The notes beneath the pieces are model-generated. The model was not told where the DNA came from, did no database searches, and was given only the letters and a program-made list of their open reading frames with translations. A stretch of 64,000 nt of DNA from an uncultured Cohaesibacter sp. GTDB lineage: Bacteria > Pseudomonadota > Alphaproteobacteria > Rhizobiales > Cohaesibacteraceae. The DNA is taken from positions 3,451,501-3,515,500 of the forward strand of contig NZ_OY762905.1 of NCBI RefSeq assembly GCF_963666525.1. Reading direction: 5' to 3'. A program made the translations under genes and the position numbers. Below, in pieces: positions 26,788-36,706 of the stretch (position 1 is its first letter; each line of letters starts with the position of its first letter).

Positions 26788-29700
26788 TCAGCCCGAGGCT
26801 GCAAGAACCGTGATCTGGGTGATGTCTCCCAGATCATCGTAGAGGGTGCTTACCACGTCTCCGGCCGAGAGACCGGCAAGCTGAGCTACCTGTTCGAAGC
26901 CGTGCAGGTTGCCAGATCCATCCGCGTCGACATAGAGCGCAGCACCACTGCCATCAGCCATCGCTTGCGCATAGACGAAACTTTCCGGAGTGGATGGGGC
27001 AAAGGCGGCAGCGAGAAGATCTGAAATGTCGATCTGGTCTTCATCACTGTCGAAATCAAGCAGGGAGTCCACGCCGCCTCCCGTCTCCATGACAAAGGTG
27101 TCGTGTCCGAAGCCGCCGCTCAGTTGGTCATTGCCAGTTCCACCCGAAAGGATGTCATTGCCGTTGCCGCCACTCAGTTGATCGATGCCGCCGAGGCCGG
27201 AAAGGATATCGTCTCCAATGGTGCCGGTCAGGATGTCAGCGCCAGTGGTGCCGCTTATCGTCTGGCCATAGATGCCTGACCCGTCGGGCGGGTAGGGTGG
27301 CATGAAGTTGCTTTCCGAGAAGTCTGCCAGGTTTGTGTTCTGGAAGGTGATCATGGTGAGGTAGCTGTCGCCCCCGCCATCGGCATCGACCTGCAACAGG
27401 ACATCCGAGCCGGACTGGACGAGTTGCATCAGTCCCGCCCCGAACGGGTTGGACGAGCCGTCCCAGCCGGTGAGGTTACTGTTGAGCACAGCATCGAAGT
27501 CAAGGGTGTCACGACTGGCATCAAAGTCAGTGATGGTCAGCGCGGTCGCCTCCGTGCCCGCCCAACCCAGCAACGTGATGCTGTCCGCATCGGTATCGGC
27601 AGAGCCCACATCCCCCAGGGTGAGGGTCGCCCCTTGTGTCCGGGCATGGATTGCAATGGTATCAGCCCCGGACCCGGCCACCAGATTGAGGCCGCCATAG
27701 GCATAGGCGCTGACCCCGGTGAAGCTGTCATCACCCGCTCCCCCAAGGATGGTGAAGCTGGAACCGTTGTAGCTACTGGCACTGGACAGGTTGACGCTGT
27801 CGTTGCCATCGCCACCATCGATAAGCAACGTGCCAGTGGAATAGGTGATTGTGAAGGTGTCGTTATCGGCGCCACCGTATAGTTCACCTCCGGCATAGGC
27901 ATTTCTTGTAGAGAAGCTATCTTGTCCATCCCCGCCATATGCTAATGACGAGTGATATGAGTATGCCCCTTGGTTGGAGTAGTATTGCTGCCCATCCCAG
28001 GTTTCAACATAGAGGCTATATCCGATATAGAACTGATCGTTGCCTGCTTCGCCATAAAGCGTATCAGTGTAGCTCCCTGGACCGTAGGTAGACAAAATGT
28101 CGTTGCCATCTCCTCCATAGAGTTCATCGTTGCCACCAGTCGCATGCAATCGATCATCGCCAGCTCCTCCGCTTAGATAATCGGTTCCGGCATCATTCCA
28201 ATCCATATCGAGCAGGGCATCGTTGCCATCATTTCCGGAGAGCGTATCGTTGCCTAACCCGGCGTAGATAAGATCGTCCCCCTCGCCGCCGGTCAGCTCA
28301 TCATTGCCGTTCCCGCCGGACAGGGTATCGTTTCCGGCCTCGCCAAGAAGCACGTCGTTGCCATCGCCGCCATCCAGCGTGTCGTTGCCTTCACCACCTG
28401 TGAGATGGTCGACCCCATCTCCGCCGTAAAGCCGATCGATCCCGTCGCCGCCGGTGAGTTCATCGTCACCGCCCTCACCATAGAGGTAGTCATCACCGGC
28501 CCCGCCGATGAGCACATCATCGCCAGCCTCGCCATGGAGGGTGTCGTCGTCATCGCCACCATCGATGTAATCGGCACCCGGCAGACCAGTAATCTCGTCG
28601 TCCCCACCAAGGCCGAGAAGCAGATCGCCCTGAATGGTGCCTTCCATAACATCATTGCCCGCAGTCCCCTCTACAAGTTCGCCATCGAGCAGGCTGAGGG
28701 TCATGGTCGTGGTGGCGCTCTGCCCGTCGGGCTCCGTCGCTGTAATCAGCAGCGACAGCTGTCCCACATCATTGTCACCGGGGGCATTGGCCGCAAAGGA
28801 AAGCGTCCGGGTTGCGATATCGAAGGAAAGCCAGACAGGCAATGCGCTGCCGTCGCTCAATGTGACACTATAGGCAAGGGACTGTTCGCCATCACTGTCT
28901 ACAAATGTGTCAGCGGGCAATTGATAGCAGAAGTCCTCATCAATGAAGCTTGATTGGGCCACAAGCGTGTGTGACTGCGCGGGAGCATCATTAACGCCGG
29001 TGATTGTCAGCGTCGCCGTGTTGGCCACTGCCGCCTGACCATCCGATACGAAATAGCTGACGGTCAGAACATGGGCCTCATCAGTCCACAGATCGTTGAA
29101 TTGGTTGGTATCAATGGAAATCGTGCCGTCGGTATTGTTGGAGAAAGCGACGCTGTTGCCGTCTTCGTCCGTGATGGTAATATTGGTTGCTGTGAGCGTA
29201 TCGCCGCTGTCCGGGTCGGATTGTCCCGATGTCAGATCGAACCTCTGGATGCCGTCGTCCTCACTGCGACTGCCCAGGTTCAGCGCCTGAACGACTGGCG
29301 CATCGTTGACGCCGGTTATGGTGATTGTCACGGTGTCTGTCGCGGTAGCTCCATGACTGTCGGTTGCTGTGATCTCGAAGGTCACATTCCGGCTATCGCC
29401 CGCACCCAGATCCTGAAAGTCCGCTCCGGGATCAAAGCTAAGGCTCGTGCCCGAGATCGTTGCAGATGCTTCAACTGGTGCGCTGCTCACGCTATAGGTC
29501 AGGCTGGCGCCGTCGTCGTCGCTGTCGATATCATTGCCAAGTGTTGCAAGGTCGAGCAAGACTGCAACCCCGTCCTCCAAGGCCGAAGCCGAGCCAGCAG
29601 AAAGGGTTGGTGCGTCATTGACTCCTGCCACAGCAAAGGCGACCGTTGCCGTGTCAGCTCCGCCATGGCCATCGGAAACCTCATAGGTGAACGTGTCCAG

Positions 29701-32700
29701 GAGGGTTTCGCCAACTGCGAGAGCCTGAATACTGGCAACGCCCGTCGGGTCATAGCTGATCGTCCCATCCGCATTGAGCGTGACGGAGGCTCCATGGTCG
29801 CTGATATCCGACACATCTCTGATGGTCAGTGCATCGCCGTCCGGATCCGTATCGTTGGCCAGCAAGGCATCTGCTTCGATGGTCAGGACGTTTTCTTCGG
29901 TCGCTTCCAGCGCCTGGGTCACGCCAGTCAGTTCGATCAACTGCGCGACCACGCCATATCCGCCTTGTTGCCCGTAGGCGCCGGAATTGTCGAAATAGAC
30001 CAGAAGCATGCGGCCATCCGCCAAGGTCAGGACGCCGACGCTATGCTGTTCATACTGGTCGCCGAAAACGAGAGAGTTGGAAAAGACCGTCCCGTCAGCG
30101 CTGAAATAGCGTATCGCTGCATCCGTGGTCGTGTTGTAGCCGTACCCGGTGTCGAGATCCGTGCTGTAGGGCATGAGAATGCCGCCTGCGAATGCCGGGC
30201 CTATGGACCAGCCGCCTTGTCCGCCCGTCGTGACATCATTGACCATGAACTCGCCAGAGCCAAGTATCGTGCCGTCGCTGGAAAGGATGCAGCCTGAGGT
30301 GTCAAGCCAATTGGGGGCCCAATCGGTGTATCGCACCCAGGTGATTGCAAAGCTGCCATCGCTTTGAGCGGTAATGCCGGGGCTGATGACGCCGCTGTTG
30401 GTATTGAACTGTTGCGGAGTAGTGATGGCGTTGAAGTCGGAGTCAAAAAGCTGCACGTAGCCGTTCGAGCCCCACCAATTCGAAATGTAGCTGCCATTGC
30501 GCCAGACTAGGGCTATGTCGTCATTTCCGTTGACTGCAACACCTGCGTAGGAATCCACGCCGGATAGATTGACGCTGGCTTGTTGGGCGACCGCGAAGCT
30601 GTTGTCTTCGTTGATGGATACACTGAACAGGACAACGGAGTTGGCGCTATAGGATGAGCCAATATTGGTGGCAACGACGATGGTTCCATCAGACAGGCTT
30701 GCAATCGAGCTGTCATAATGGCTCGAAATGGTACTGCCCAGAGAAACGGGTGCCGTGATCACATGGCCATCGGAAGACAACAAGGCGATCCTTGTCTCTC
30801 CTGCGGCCTGCCACTCTACAAAGAGGTTGCCATTATCGAGTATCGAACAATTGATCTCGGCTGTGTTGGATGAAATGTCGATATCAAGTTCAAAAGAGCC
30901 GCCAATGGCATTGCCGTCGGTATCGATATAAAGCCCGTGAACGCCGGTTCCATTGCCTGTGGAATAGATGACGAGATTCGTATTGTCCGATGAGTAGGTT
31001 TCGAGCAGCCTGCCGACACTCTCGGATGGGGCGGACAGGAGCGTGCCGTCCCCCAAGGCCGTCAGAGTCGGGTTGTCGTACGAGGTCTCTCCCGTGTTCA
31101 ACGTGTCGTCATTCGCCACGGGAGGATTGTTGGCTCCGGTGACCGTGATGGTGATGGTGGCCTGATCGGTCGACCCTCTGGCATCATCGGCCTGATAGGT
31201 GAAAGAGACGGCTCGGCTTTCTCCTGCGGCCAGATCATCAAAGGCGGAGCCGGGGTCGAATTGATAGGAGCCATCGGCATTGAGGGTGAGGCTGCCTTCT
31301 GCCGGAGTGCTGACAAGACTGTAGGTGAGCGCATCGCCATCAGGGTCAGAGGCGCTGACCGAACCGGCAAGGAGGGTGTTCTCGTCTGTGCTCACGGCGC
31401 CATCTGAGGCTGTTACCGGCTCGTTGATGTCGGCGACATTGATGGTGAAGTTCTCGCTGACCGATGCACCATGATTGTCGGTGGATGTGACCGACAGGGT
31501 GACCGTGGGGTCTGCCTCATGGTCAAGGCTGACACCATCTCTCAAGGCCAGAACAAAGGTGCCATTCTGGTTGACGATTTCGAAGCGGTCATCGGAGACG
31601 ACGTAACTGTGGCTGTCCGAGTCATCGACATCTGTCGTGTCAAGGATGCCGACGATGGTTCCGGATGTGTTCTCGGCTATCTCGTTTGCCGACAGGGTTA
31701 TGCCATCTGGTGCATCATTGGCACCGGTGATGGTGACCGTGACGGTTGCTGTGCTGCTGCCGCCATGTCCGTCAGAGACGGTATAGCTGAAGCTGTCGGT
31801 TGCCGTTTCTCCCTCGGCCAGCGTCTCGAAGGCACCGTTGGCGGAATAGCTGAAGGTGCCATCCGGACTGAGGCTGACGGTCCCGAGTGTTGCGGAGGTA
31901 TCGAGGGCGAAGCTGGCACTGTCGGAAAGATCTGGGTCAGAGACATCCGGCGTGATGAGGGTTGCTGGTCCATCCTCACTGCTGGTGGCAGCAACGGCGC
32001 CTGCGACCGGCGCATCATTGGCTCCGGTAACCGTGATGGTGATGGTGGCCTGATCGGTCGACCCTCTGGCATCATCGGCCTGATAGGTGAAAGAGACGGC
32101 TCGGCTTTCTCCTGCGGCCAGATCATCAAAGGCGGAGCCGGGGTCGAATTGATAGGAGCCATCGGCATTGAAGGTGAGGCTGCCTTCTGCCGGAGTGCTG
32201 ACAAGACTGTAGGTGAGCGCGTCGCCATCAGGGTCAGAGGCGCTGACCGAACCGGCAAGGGGGGTGTTCTCGTCTGTGCTCACGGCGCCATCTGCCGCTG
32301 TTACCGGCTCGTTGTCTTCCGGATCAGCCCCCAATATCATTTGCTGAACCGGGGCGAAGGTCCCTGGTCTCGACTGCGTGTCTGGAAGGGTTGAGTTGGA
32401 GCCATGGGTCGAGATGGATGACGCATGAAGAAAGTCGACCGGTGATTTGAACCCTTCAAAATGGGCTGATCCGGAAACGACGTCTTTCGCAGGGGCAGAG
32501 CCTTCCGCCGGTTCGGCCATATTGCCATTGATATCAAATGCGGCTGCGAATTGTTCGGGTGAAAGGACTATATCGCCGATCTGGAAAAGCTCGGGCAGGA
32601 TCTTTCCGGTTTGGACATCATAGAAGTTGTCGAGGATGATTTGGGCCCCGTCCCTGAAAACAAGCACGAGGCTCTGGCCTTGCTGCTCAAACAGCATGCC

Positions 32701-32859
32701 TTCGTTGCCGATCTGGGTGAGGTCGATCGATGATCCGGGGTGAAGCGCAACTGTCGTAACCGTGCCAGCTGGGGGCTTTTGAAGGAAGAAATGTGGTACT
32801 TTACTTGATGAAATAAAATGTTGCGGCAAATTGTCACTAATTGATGGTAAAATATTCAT
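26788..32859 (-). CDS. Giant RTX/cadherin-like adhesin secreted by the type I system
   Basis: The product (2023 aa) is an acidic, cysteine-poor, Ca-binding surface protein. Residues 1-130 form a distinct N-terminal domain (LFEQQGQSLVLVFRDGAQII) like those at the start of large type I-secreted adhesins. Cadherin/VCBS-type repeats occupy about 180-580 (SDPDGDALTYSLVSTPAEGS, FTYQADDARGSTDQATITIT). Residues about 580-985 hold a bladed-repeat region with LSDGTIVVATN- and QSDGSFAITWV-type segments. More cadherin-like repeats run to about 1400. RTX nonapeptides (GGxGxDxUx) run from about 1400 to 1620 and again from 1870 to 1920, ahead of a C-terminal secretion signal. The ATG at 32859 is chosen because AGAGG lies 6 bp upstream. 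Attachment or biofilm is the expected role. Confidence 0.9.
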   Translation of the reverse strand: MNILPSISDNLPQHFISSSKVPHFFLQKPPAGTVTTVALHPGSSIDLTQIGNEGMLFEQQGQSLVLVFRDGAQIILDNFYDVQTGKILPELFQIGDIVLSPEQFAAAFDINGNMAEPAEGSAPAKDVVSGSAHFEGFKSPVDFLHASSISTHGSNSTLPDTQSRPGTFAPVQQMILGADPEDNEPVTAADGAVSTDENTPLAGSVSASDPDGDALTYSLVSTPAEGSLTFNADGSYQFDPGSAFDDLAAGESRAVSFTYQADDARGSTDQATITITVTGANDAPVAGAVAATSSEDGPATLITPDVSDPDLSDSASFALDTSATLGTVSLSPDGTFSYSANGAFETLAEGETATDSFSYTVSDGHGGSSTATVTVTITGANDAPDGITLSANEIAENTSGTIVGILDTTDVDDSDSHSYVVSDDRFEIVNQNGTFVLALRDGVSLDHEADPTVTLSVTSTDNHGASVSENFTINVADINEPVTASDGAVSTDENTLLAGSVSASDPDGDALTYSLVSTPAEGSLTLNADGSYQFDPGSAFDDLAAGESRAVSFTYQADDARGSTDQATITITVTGANNPPVANDDTLNTGETSYDNPTLTALGDGTLLSAPSESVGRLLETYSSDNTNLVIYSTGNGTGVHGLYIDTDGNAIGGSFELDIDISSNTAEINCSILDNGNLFVEWQAAGETRIALLSSDGHVITAPVSLGSTISSHYDSSIASLSDGTIVVATNIGSSYSANSVVLFSVSINEDNSFAVAQQASVNLSGVDSYAGVAVNGNDDIALVWRNGSYISNWWGSNGYVQLFDSDFNAITTPQQFNTNSGVISPGITAQSDGSFAITWVRYTDWAPNWLDTSGCILSSDGTILGSGEFMVNDVTTGGQGGWSIGPAFAGGILMPYSTDLDTGYGYNTTTDAAIRYFSADGTVFSNSLVFGDQYEQHSVGVLTLADGRMLLVYFDNSGAYGQQGGYGVVAQLIELTGVTQALEATEENVLTIEADALLANDTDPDGDALTIRDVSDISDHGASVTLNADGTISYDPTGVASIQALAVGETLLDTFTYEVSDGHGGADTATVAFAVAGVNDAPTLSAGSASALEDGVAVLLDLATLGNDIDSDDDGASLTYSVSSAPVEASATISGTSLSFDPGADFQDLGAGDSRNVTFEITATDSHGATATDTVTITITGVNDAPVVQALNLGSRSEDDGIQRFDLTSGQSDPDSGDTLTATNITITDEDGNSVAFSNNTDGTISIDTNQFNDLWTDEAHVLTVSYFVSDGQAAVANTATLTITGVNDAPAQSHTLVAQSSFIDEDFCYQLPADTFVDSDGEQSLAYSVTLSDGSALPVWLSFDIATRTLSFAANAPGDNDVGQLSLLITATEPDGQSATTTMTLSLLDGELVEGTAGNDVMEGTIQGDLLLGLGGDDEITGLPGADYIDGGDDDDTLHGEAGDDVLIGGAGDDYLYGEGGDDELTGGDGIDRLYGGDGVDHLTGGEGNDTLDGGDGNDVLLGEAGNDTLSGGNGNDELTGGEGDDLIYAGLGNDTLSGNDGNDALLDMDWNDAGTDYLSGGAGDDRLHATGGNDELYGGDGNDILSTYGPGSYTDTLYGEAGNDQFYIGYSLYVETWDGQQYYSNQGAYSYHSSLAYGGDGQDSFSTRNAYAGGELYGGADNDTFTITYSTGTLLIDGGDGNDSVNLSSASSYNGSSFTILGGAGDDSFTGVSAYAYGGLNLVAGSGADTIAIHARTQGATLTLGDVGSADTDADSITLLGWAGTEATALTITDFDASRDTLDFDAVLNSNLTGWDGSSNPFGAGLMQLVQSGSDVLLQVDADGGGDSYLTMITFQNTNLADFSESNFMPPYPPDGSGIYGQTISGTTGADILTGTIGDDILSGLGGIDQLSGGNGNDILSGGTGNDQLSGGFGHDTFVMETGGGVDSLLDFDSDEDQIDISDLLAAAFAPSTPESFVYAQAMADGSGAALYVDADGSGNLHGFEQVAQLAGLSAGDVVSTLYDDLGDITQITVLAASG
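31133..31426 (-). repeat. Internal adhesin duplication, copy B
   Basis: About 294 bp, nearly identical to 32021-32314 at a fixed offset of 888 bp. It encodes a VCBS/cadherin-like repeat beginning VTASDGAVSTDEN. Only a few base changes separate the copies. Confidence 0.88.
32021..32314 (-). repeat. Internal adhesin duplication, copy A
   Basis: The partner of 31133-31426. The near identity at DNA level in an otherwise diverged repeat protein points to recent duplication or gene conversion, and it gives a substrate for in-frame loss of 296 residues. Confidence 0.88.
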
Positions 32860-33226
32860 CATCAACCTCTAATAGAAAATTAATATTCTATTAATATATT
32901 TTTCAGGTTGTTTCCATCTGAAATTTGACAGTCTCCAAAATTGGTAAATTATTGGGTTTCTTGAGAAAAGAGTAACGAGAGGGTAAAATACTTCATTTAT
33001 GACATGGGTAATTTCCGGGCGGCCTTGCACGCAAGGATAGTACGCGCCAGCTCTAAGAGGAAAGAGATGGAGCGGCCCTGATCCTGAGCGAACCGCGTTG
33101 TCGATATTATGGGTTGGATAGGCATTAGCGTCCGCCACGATGCCTGGAATAGGCACGCCGTTGTCAGGGGCCACTGCAAACAGGGCAACGCAAACGATGA
33201 GGGCAGGAATGTTCCTTCAAGGGAGC
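32860..33226. other. AT-rich upstream region of the adhesin gene
   Basis: No supported gene; a 101-codon minus-strand frame has no family features. The first 130 bp are strongly AT-rich and probably carry the adhesin promoter. No operator could be assigned. Confidence 0.4.
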
Positions 33227-33263
33227 AAAAAAGAGCCCCGAAGGGGTGGATTCCTTCGGGGCT
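33227..33263 (-). terminator. Terminator at the end of the sugar-acid operon
   Basis: An 11-bp perfect stem (AGCCCCGAAGG / CCTTCGGGGCT) with an 8-nt loop, followed on the minus strand by a run of T. It lies 140 bp beyond the last gene of the minus-strand operon. Confidence 0.85.
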
Positions 33264-33405
33264 GCTGCGTCTGACCGATCAATCCGTGAGAGGTATTGAG
33301 GGAACTCTCGAGATGGAGGGTAATCAGATCATATACGGTCGGAACGCAAGTCCTGAGGCTGCTGTCGCCACATCATGCTGTTTTTGATATGGCAGCCCCT
33401 TTCAA

Positions 33406-33741
33406 TCAGGTCGTAAGACATACATTTTCGGCACTGATGTTGCCGCTCAGGCCTCCGGCCAGCTTGGACAGAACAACCACTTCGGAATGATCGACAAACT
33501 CGGGAATCTTGGAGAACATGTCGGTGATGTGCGTGGAAGCAAGATGCTTGTCCAGAGATGCACGGCTTTCCCATTCTTCGGTCCAGACGAACCGGGCAGG
33601 ATCATCCATGTCGCGGTTCAATTGATAGGCGATGCATCCCTCTTCCTTCAGGGTTGCCTCGATGACGCTGCGAAACATGGCGTCGACCACATCTTCACAG
33701 CCGGGTTTCGCGTGGAATATAGCAACGACCGGGGTTGTCAT
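33406..33741 (-). CDS. Antibiotic-biosynthesis-monooxygenase (ABM) domain protein
   Basis: The product (111 aa) is a small ferredoxin-like-fold protein of the ABM/YgiN type (VVAIFHAKPGCEDVVDAMF, EGCIAYQLNRDMDDPARFVWTEEW, LDKHLASTHI). Relatives are quinol monooxygenases, haem-degrading proteins or aldolase-associated accessory proteins. The start MTTPVVAIF follows GAGGAG. It is the last gene of the sugar-acid operon, 129 bp after the regulator. Its contribution to that pathway is unclear. Confidence 0.75.
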   Translation of the reverse strand: MTTPVVAIFHAKPGCEDVVDAMFRSVIEATLKEEGCIAYQLNRDMDDPARFVWTEEWESRASLDKHLASTHITDMFSKIPEFVDHSEVVVLSKLAGGLSGNISAENVCLTT

Positions 33742-33870
33742 GCTCGTCTCCTCTCTTCTTGAATATGTTGGAACGAGTAATGTCTCCATGCAGCCCGATG
33801 GCATACGCTAAAGGCAATTGCCCGCTTGCGGCCCCTCTCGAGGCCTTGGTCAGTGTCCTGTCGAAAACGA

Positions 33871-34641
33871 TCAACTCTTGGCCAGAATTACCTTTGGCCC
33901 GGCTTCCCTGATAGCATCGCAGGTGTGTTCATCGAGATCGCCATCGGTTACGATGATGTCGATATCCTTGATGGCAACGGCCTTGAAGAAACCGACTTTT
34001 CCGTATTTGGTTGAATCGGTGACCAGAACGCATTTGAGCGAAGCATCGACGACGGCGCGCTTGACAGGGACCTTGTCCTCGGTCGGTGTCGAGATATAAC
34101 GCATGTCCCAGGAGGACGCCGATAGAAATCCGATGCCGATATTCAGGGACGATATGAATCTGGCGGCGCTTTCGCCGACGCAGGATTCATTCTTGCGCAA
34201 CACCTTGCCTCCGGTGTGATAAAGCTCGCAGTTGGAATGCTCACTCAGATAGGCCTCCACCGCAAAGTCGTTGGTCAACACCGTGATGTCGTCCCGATGC
34301 GCCAGCTCTCTTGCGATGGCCAGACAGGTCGTACCTGCATCCAGATAGATCGTTGCGTCTTCCGGCACCAGCTTTGCAGCTTCCTTGGCGATGAGCGCCT
34401 TTTCGTCCGACTGCAAATTGTCTTTCACTTTCCGGGGAGGTTCTGCATCAATATATTCAGCCAGACGCACGCCTCCCGAAACGGTGATGACGGAACCATC
34501 CTGCTCGAGAGCCTGAATGTCGCGTCTTACCGTCATGTGTGACACGTCCAGAGATTGCATCAATTGGGCGATGCTGACAATCTCGTGCTCGGTCAACAAC
34601 TCGAGTATCTTTTGCTGTCTTTGTGCCGGAATCACGTTCAT
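33871..34641 (-). CDS. DeoR/GlpR-family regulator of the sugar-acid operon
   Basis: The product (256 aa) has an N-terminal DeoR winged helix (QRQQKILELLTEHEIVSIAQ, SLDVSHMTVRRDIQALE) and a C-terminal sugar-phosphate sensor domain (YLDAGTTCLAIARELAH, VLTNDFAVEAYL). Proteins of this type sense phosphorylated intermediates and usually repress. It overlaps the aldolase/decarboxylase gene by 4 bp, so it is co-transcribed with its probable targets, like E. coli YgbI with ygbJKLM. Confidence 0.88.
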   Translation of the reverse strand: MNVIPAQRQQKILELLTEHEIVSIAQLMQSLDVSHMTVRRDIQALEQDGSVITVSGGVRLAEYIDAEPPRKVKDNLQSDEKALIAKEAAKLVPEDATIYLDAGTTCLAIARELAHRDDITVLTNDFAVEAYLSEHSNCELYHTGGKVLRKNESCVGESAARFISSLNIGIGFLSASSWDMRYISTPTEDKVPVKRAVVDASLKCVLVTDSTKYGKVGFFKAVAIKDIDIIVTDGDLDEHTCDAIREAGPKVILAKS

Positions 34642-35279
34642 GGAGCCTTTGCTGGGGTAAGTTCGGAAATCTCTTCACTGGTTAGGTAGCGAATGGATTG
34701 GTTTGAAGACATCAGCAAGAAGTATAATTTCATGGTTTCTTCAAGCTCTTCAGCTGCATTGGCCGCCTCTATCAGTGAACCACCACAGACAACCGCTCCG
34801 TGGTTGGCCAGAAGGAAGGCCGAGGCCTTGAGGCCAGCATCTCTTGCCGCCTGCTTCAGCATCGGTGATCCGGGCTTATAGTAGGGGGCAACCAGAAGTT
34901 TCCCAACCTTCATGACGAAATAGGGCGTGAAGGGTGTGAAAGCATCTGTCGGATCCAGCCCGGCGATTGACGAATAGGCCGTTGCGTAGGTCGAGTGCAG
35001 ATGCACAATGGCATTGCAGTCCGGGCGGGCTTCATAAACCCCCATGTGCATGGGAATTTCCTTGGTCGGCTTGTGGCCGCCAAGATGGTTCCCTTCCGGG
35101 TCCACCAGCGACAACTCGTCTGCCTTGAGCCGGCCCAGACTGGAATTGGTCGGGGTGAACAGGAAATTGCCGTCCGGCAGCTTCAGGGAAATGTTGCCAC
35201 CGCTGCCGACGCTGTAGCCGCGGTTGAACAGGGAGGCTCCGAGTTCGACAAGCTGTTCGCGATATGCCTGATCAGTCAT
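34638..35279 (-). CDS. otnC: 3-oxo-tetronate 4-phosphate decarboxylase (class II aldolase family)
   Basis: The product (213 aa) should decarboxylate 3-oxo-tetronate 4-phosphate to dihydroxyacetone phosphate and CO2. Metal and catalytic residues of the class II aldolase/AraD fold are visible: GSGGNIS, the acid at E74 in KEIPMHM, H93 and H95 in IVHLHSTYA, and LLANHGAVV. The start overlaps the kinase stop (ATGA) and the end overlaps the regulator start. The tetronate specificity comes from the OtnK/OtnI neighbours. Confidence 0.88.
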   Translation of the reverse strand: MTDQAYREQLVELGASLFNRGYSVGSGGNISLKLPDGNFLFTPTNSSLGRLKADELSLVDPEGNHLGGHKPTKEIPMHMGVYEARPDCNAIVHLHSTYATAYSSIAGLDPTDAFTPFTPYFVMKVGKLLVAPYYKPGSPMLKQAARDAGLKASAFLLANHGAVVCGGSLIEAANAAEELEETMKLYFLLMSSNQSIRYLTSEEISELTPAKAP

Positions 35280-36547
35280 AGGAAGAACTCCTGTGCTGCA
35301 AGGAAGAAATCCTCGGTTCCGAAGTTGCCCGATTTCAGTGCAAGGGAAATCGGTTTGTCGACCGCGCGAACCCAAGGAACGCCGGGTGCAATCTGGGGGC
35401 CGATATGGAATGCCGCGACCCCGAGAGATTTGACGACTGCACCCGACGTTTCACCGCCTGCCACGATGAAATGGTCGTAATTTGCCAGCTCAAGCAGCTT
35501 GGCCAGCGTGGAGAAGAAGTGCTCGACAGCTGCGCCAGAGGCCTCCGCTCCATAATTTTTCTGAATACCCTGCAGGTCCTCGACATTCGTCGTCGCATAG
35601 ACAAGAGGAGCCAGCCTGTTATCGTCCTTTTCATGCAACGTCAACCAATCGGCCACTTCCCCGGCGTATCCCGCAGCGTCTTCAATGCAACGGCCAACAT
35701 CCACTTTCTTGGAAACGGCCTTGCCGATGTAGCGTTCGACCTGGGCATTGGTCATGACCGATGTCGAACCCGCCAGAATGATGCATTTTCCGCCGGGAGG
35801 AGATCCTGCTTCCATGCTCGCTTCGGCCTTCAGACCATGTTTGGCGACGATGGCGCGGGCAAGGCCCATGCCCAGACCGGAGCCGCCGGTGACGAGCGGC
35901 ATGTCGATGAGCGCTTCACCCAGATCGATGAGGTTCTGGTTGGTCAGGCTGTCGGGAACCACATAGGTGAAGCCTTCTTTCACCAACTGCTCGATGGCTG
36001 CCCTGATGGCCGCTGCCCCCTGGTCCATTGTCGTGACCGGAATGTTTGCCGCGCGACCCTTCGATTGCATTTCGGTGAGGCGCATCAGGTTGGCATCGAG
36101 CATCGGTGTGACGGGGTGGTGACGCATGCCGGATTCGTTGAGAAGGACATCGCCCACGAACAGATAACCCTTGTAGACTGTTCTGCCGTTGACCGGCAGG
36201 GCAGGGCACATCACCGTGACATCGCTGTCCAGCGCCTTGAGCAGGGCATCCGTGACCGGGCCGATATTACCTTTTGCCGTGCTGTCAAAGGTGGAGCAGT
36301 ATTTGAAGAAGATCTGTTTGCAGCCCTGAGCGAGGAGCCACTCCAGAGCGGCCAGCGAGTCCGCAATGGCCTCCTCGACCGGACATGACCTGCTTTTCAG
36401 GGAAATGATTGCCGCATCGGGACCGCCTTCCTCGCAATCTGCTTCAGGCACTCCAATATACTGGGTAACGGAAAGTCCGTTTTGAACCAGAAATCCGGCG
36501 ATATCCGTACCGCCCGTAAAATCGTCCGCAATGACACCTAAATACAT
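35276..36547 (-). CDS. otnK: 3-oxo-tetronate kinase (four-carbon acid sugar kinase family)
   Basis: The product (423 aa) phosphorylates 3-oxo-tetronate at O4 using ATP. The N-terminal domain starts LGVIADDFTGGTDIAGFL, followed by KYCSTFDSTAKGNIGPV and CPALPVNGRTVY; the C-terminal nucleotide-binding domain carries IVAGGETSGAVVKSLGV and ALKSGNFG. The start MYLGVIADD is selected because GGGAA precedes it and family members begin there. It is followed by the decarboxylase with a 4-bp overlap. Confidence 0.92.
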   Translation of the reverse strand: MYLGVIADDFTGGTDIAGFLVQNGLSVTQYIGVPEADCEEGGPDAAIISLKSRSCPVEEAIADSLAALEWLLAQGCKQIFFKYCSTFDSTAKGNIGPVTDALLKALDSDVTVMCPALPVNGRTVYKGYLFVGDVLLNESGMRHHPVTPMLDANLMRLTEMQSKGRAANIPVTTMDQGAAAIRAAIEQLVKEGFTYVVPDSLTNQNLIDLGEALIDMPLVTGGSGLGMGLARAIVAKHGLKAEASMEAGSPPGGKCIILAGSTSVMTNAQVERYIGKAVSKKVDVGRCIEDAAGYAGEVADWLTLHEKDDNRLAPLVYATTNVEDLQGIQKNYGAEASGAAVEHFFSTLAKLLELANYDHFIVAGGETSGAVVKSLGVAAFHIGPQIAPGVPWVRAVDKPISLALKSGNFGTEDFFLAAQEFFL

Positions 36548-36706
36548 GACACTTTCCCTTCTTGTCATGCCGCAATGGCAGTCTGGGTGTAGTAATTGTG
36601 CGTTCAACAAGAACAGTCGTGAGCCGTCCCAGTCATTTGACAAGCTGGCCTAATGCCACGGCCAGCTCCTTGTTGTCCGGTTCGATGCCGGCAATCCCCT
36701 TGGTCG

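Noticed and set aside
28000-28660. Short regular repeats suggestive of a CRISPR array
   Set aside because: They are 18-27-bp in-frame repeats coding GGxGxDxUx nonapeptides, without spacers or cas genes.
29071-30297. A 408-codon plus-strand frame inside the adhesin gene, and a similar one at 31471-32394
   Set aside because: They are mirror frames of Asp/Gly-rich RTX and cadherin repeats, which readily give long antisense open frames.
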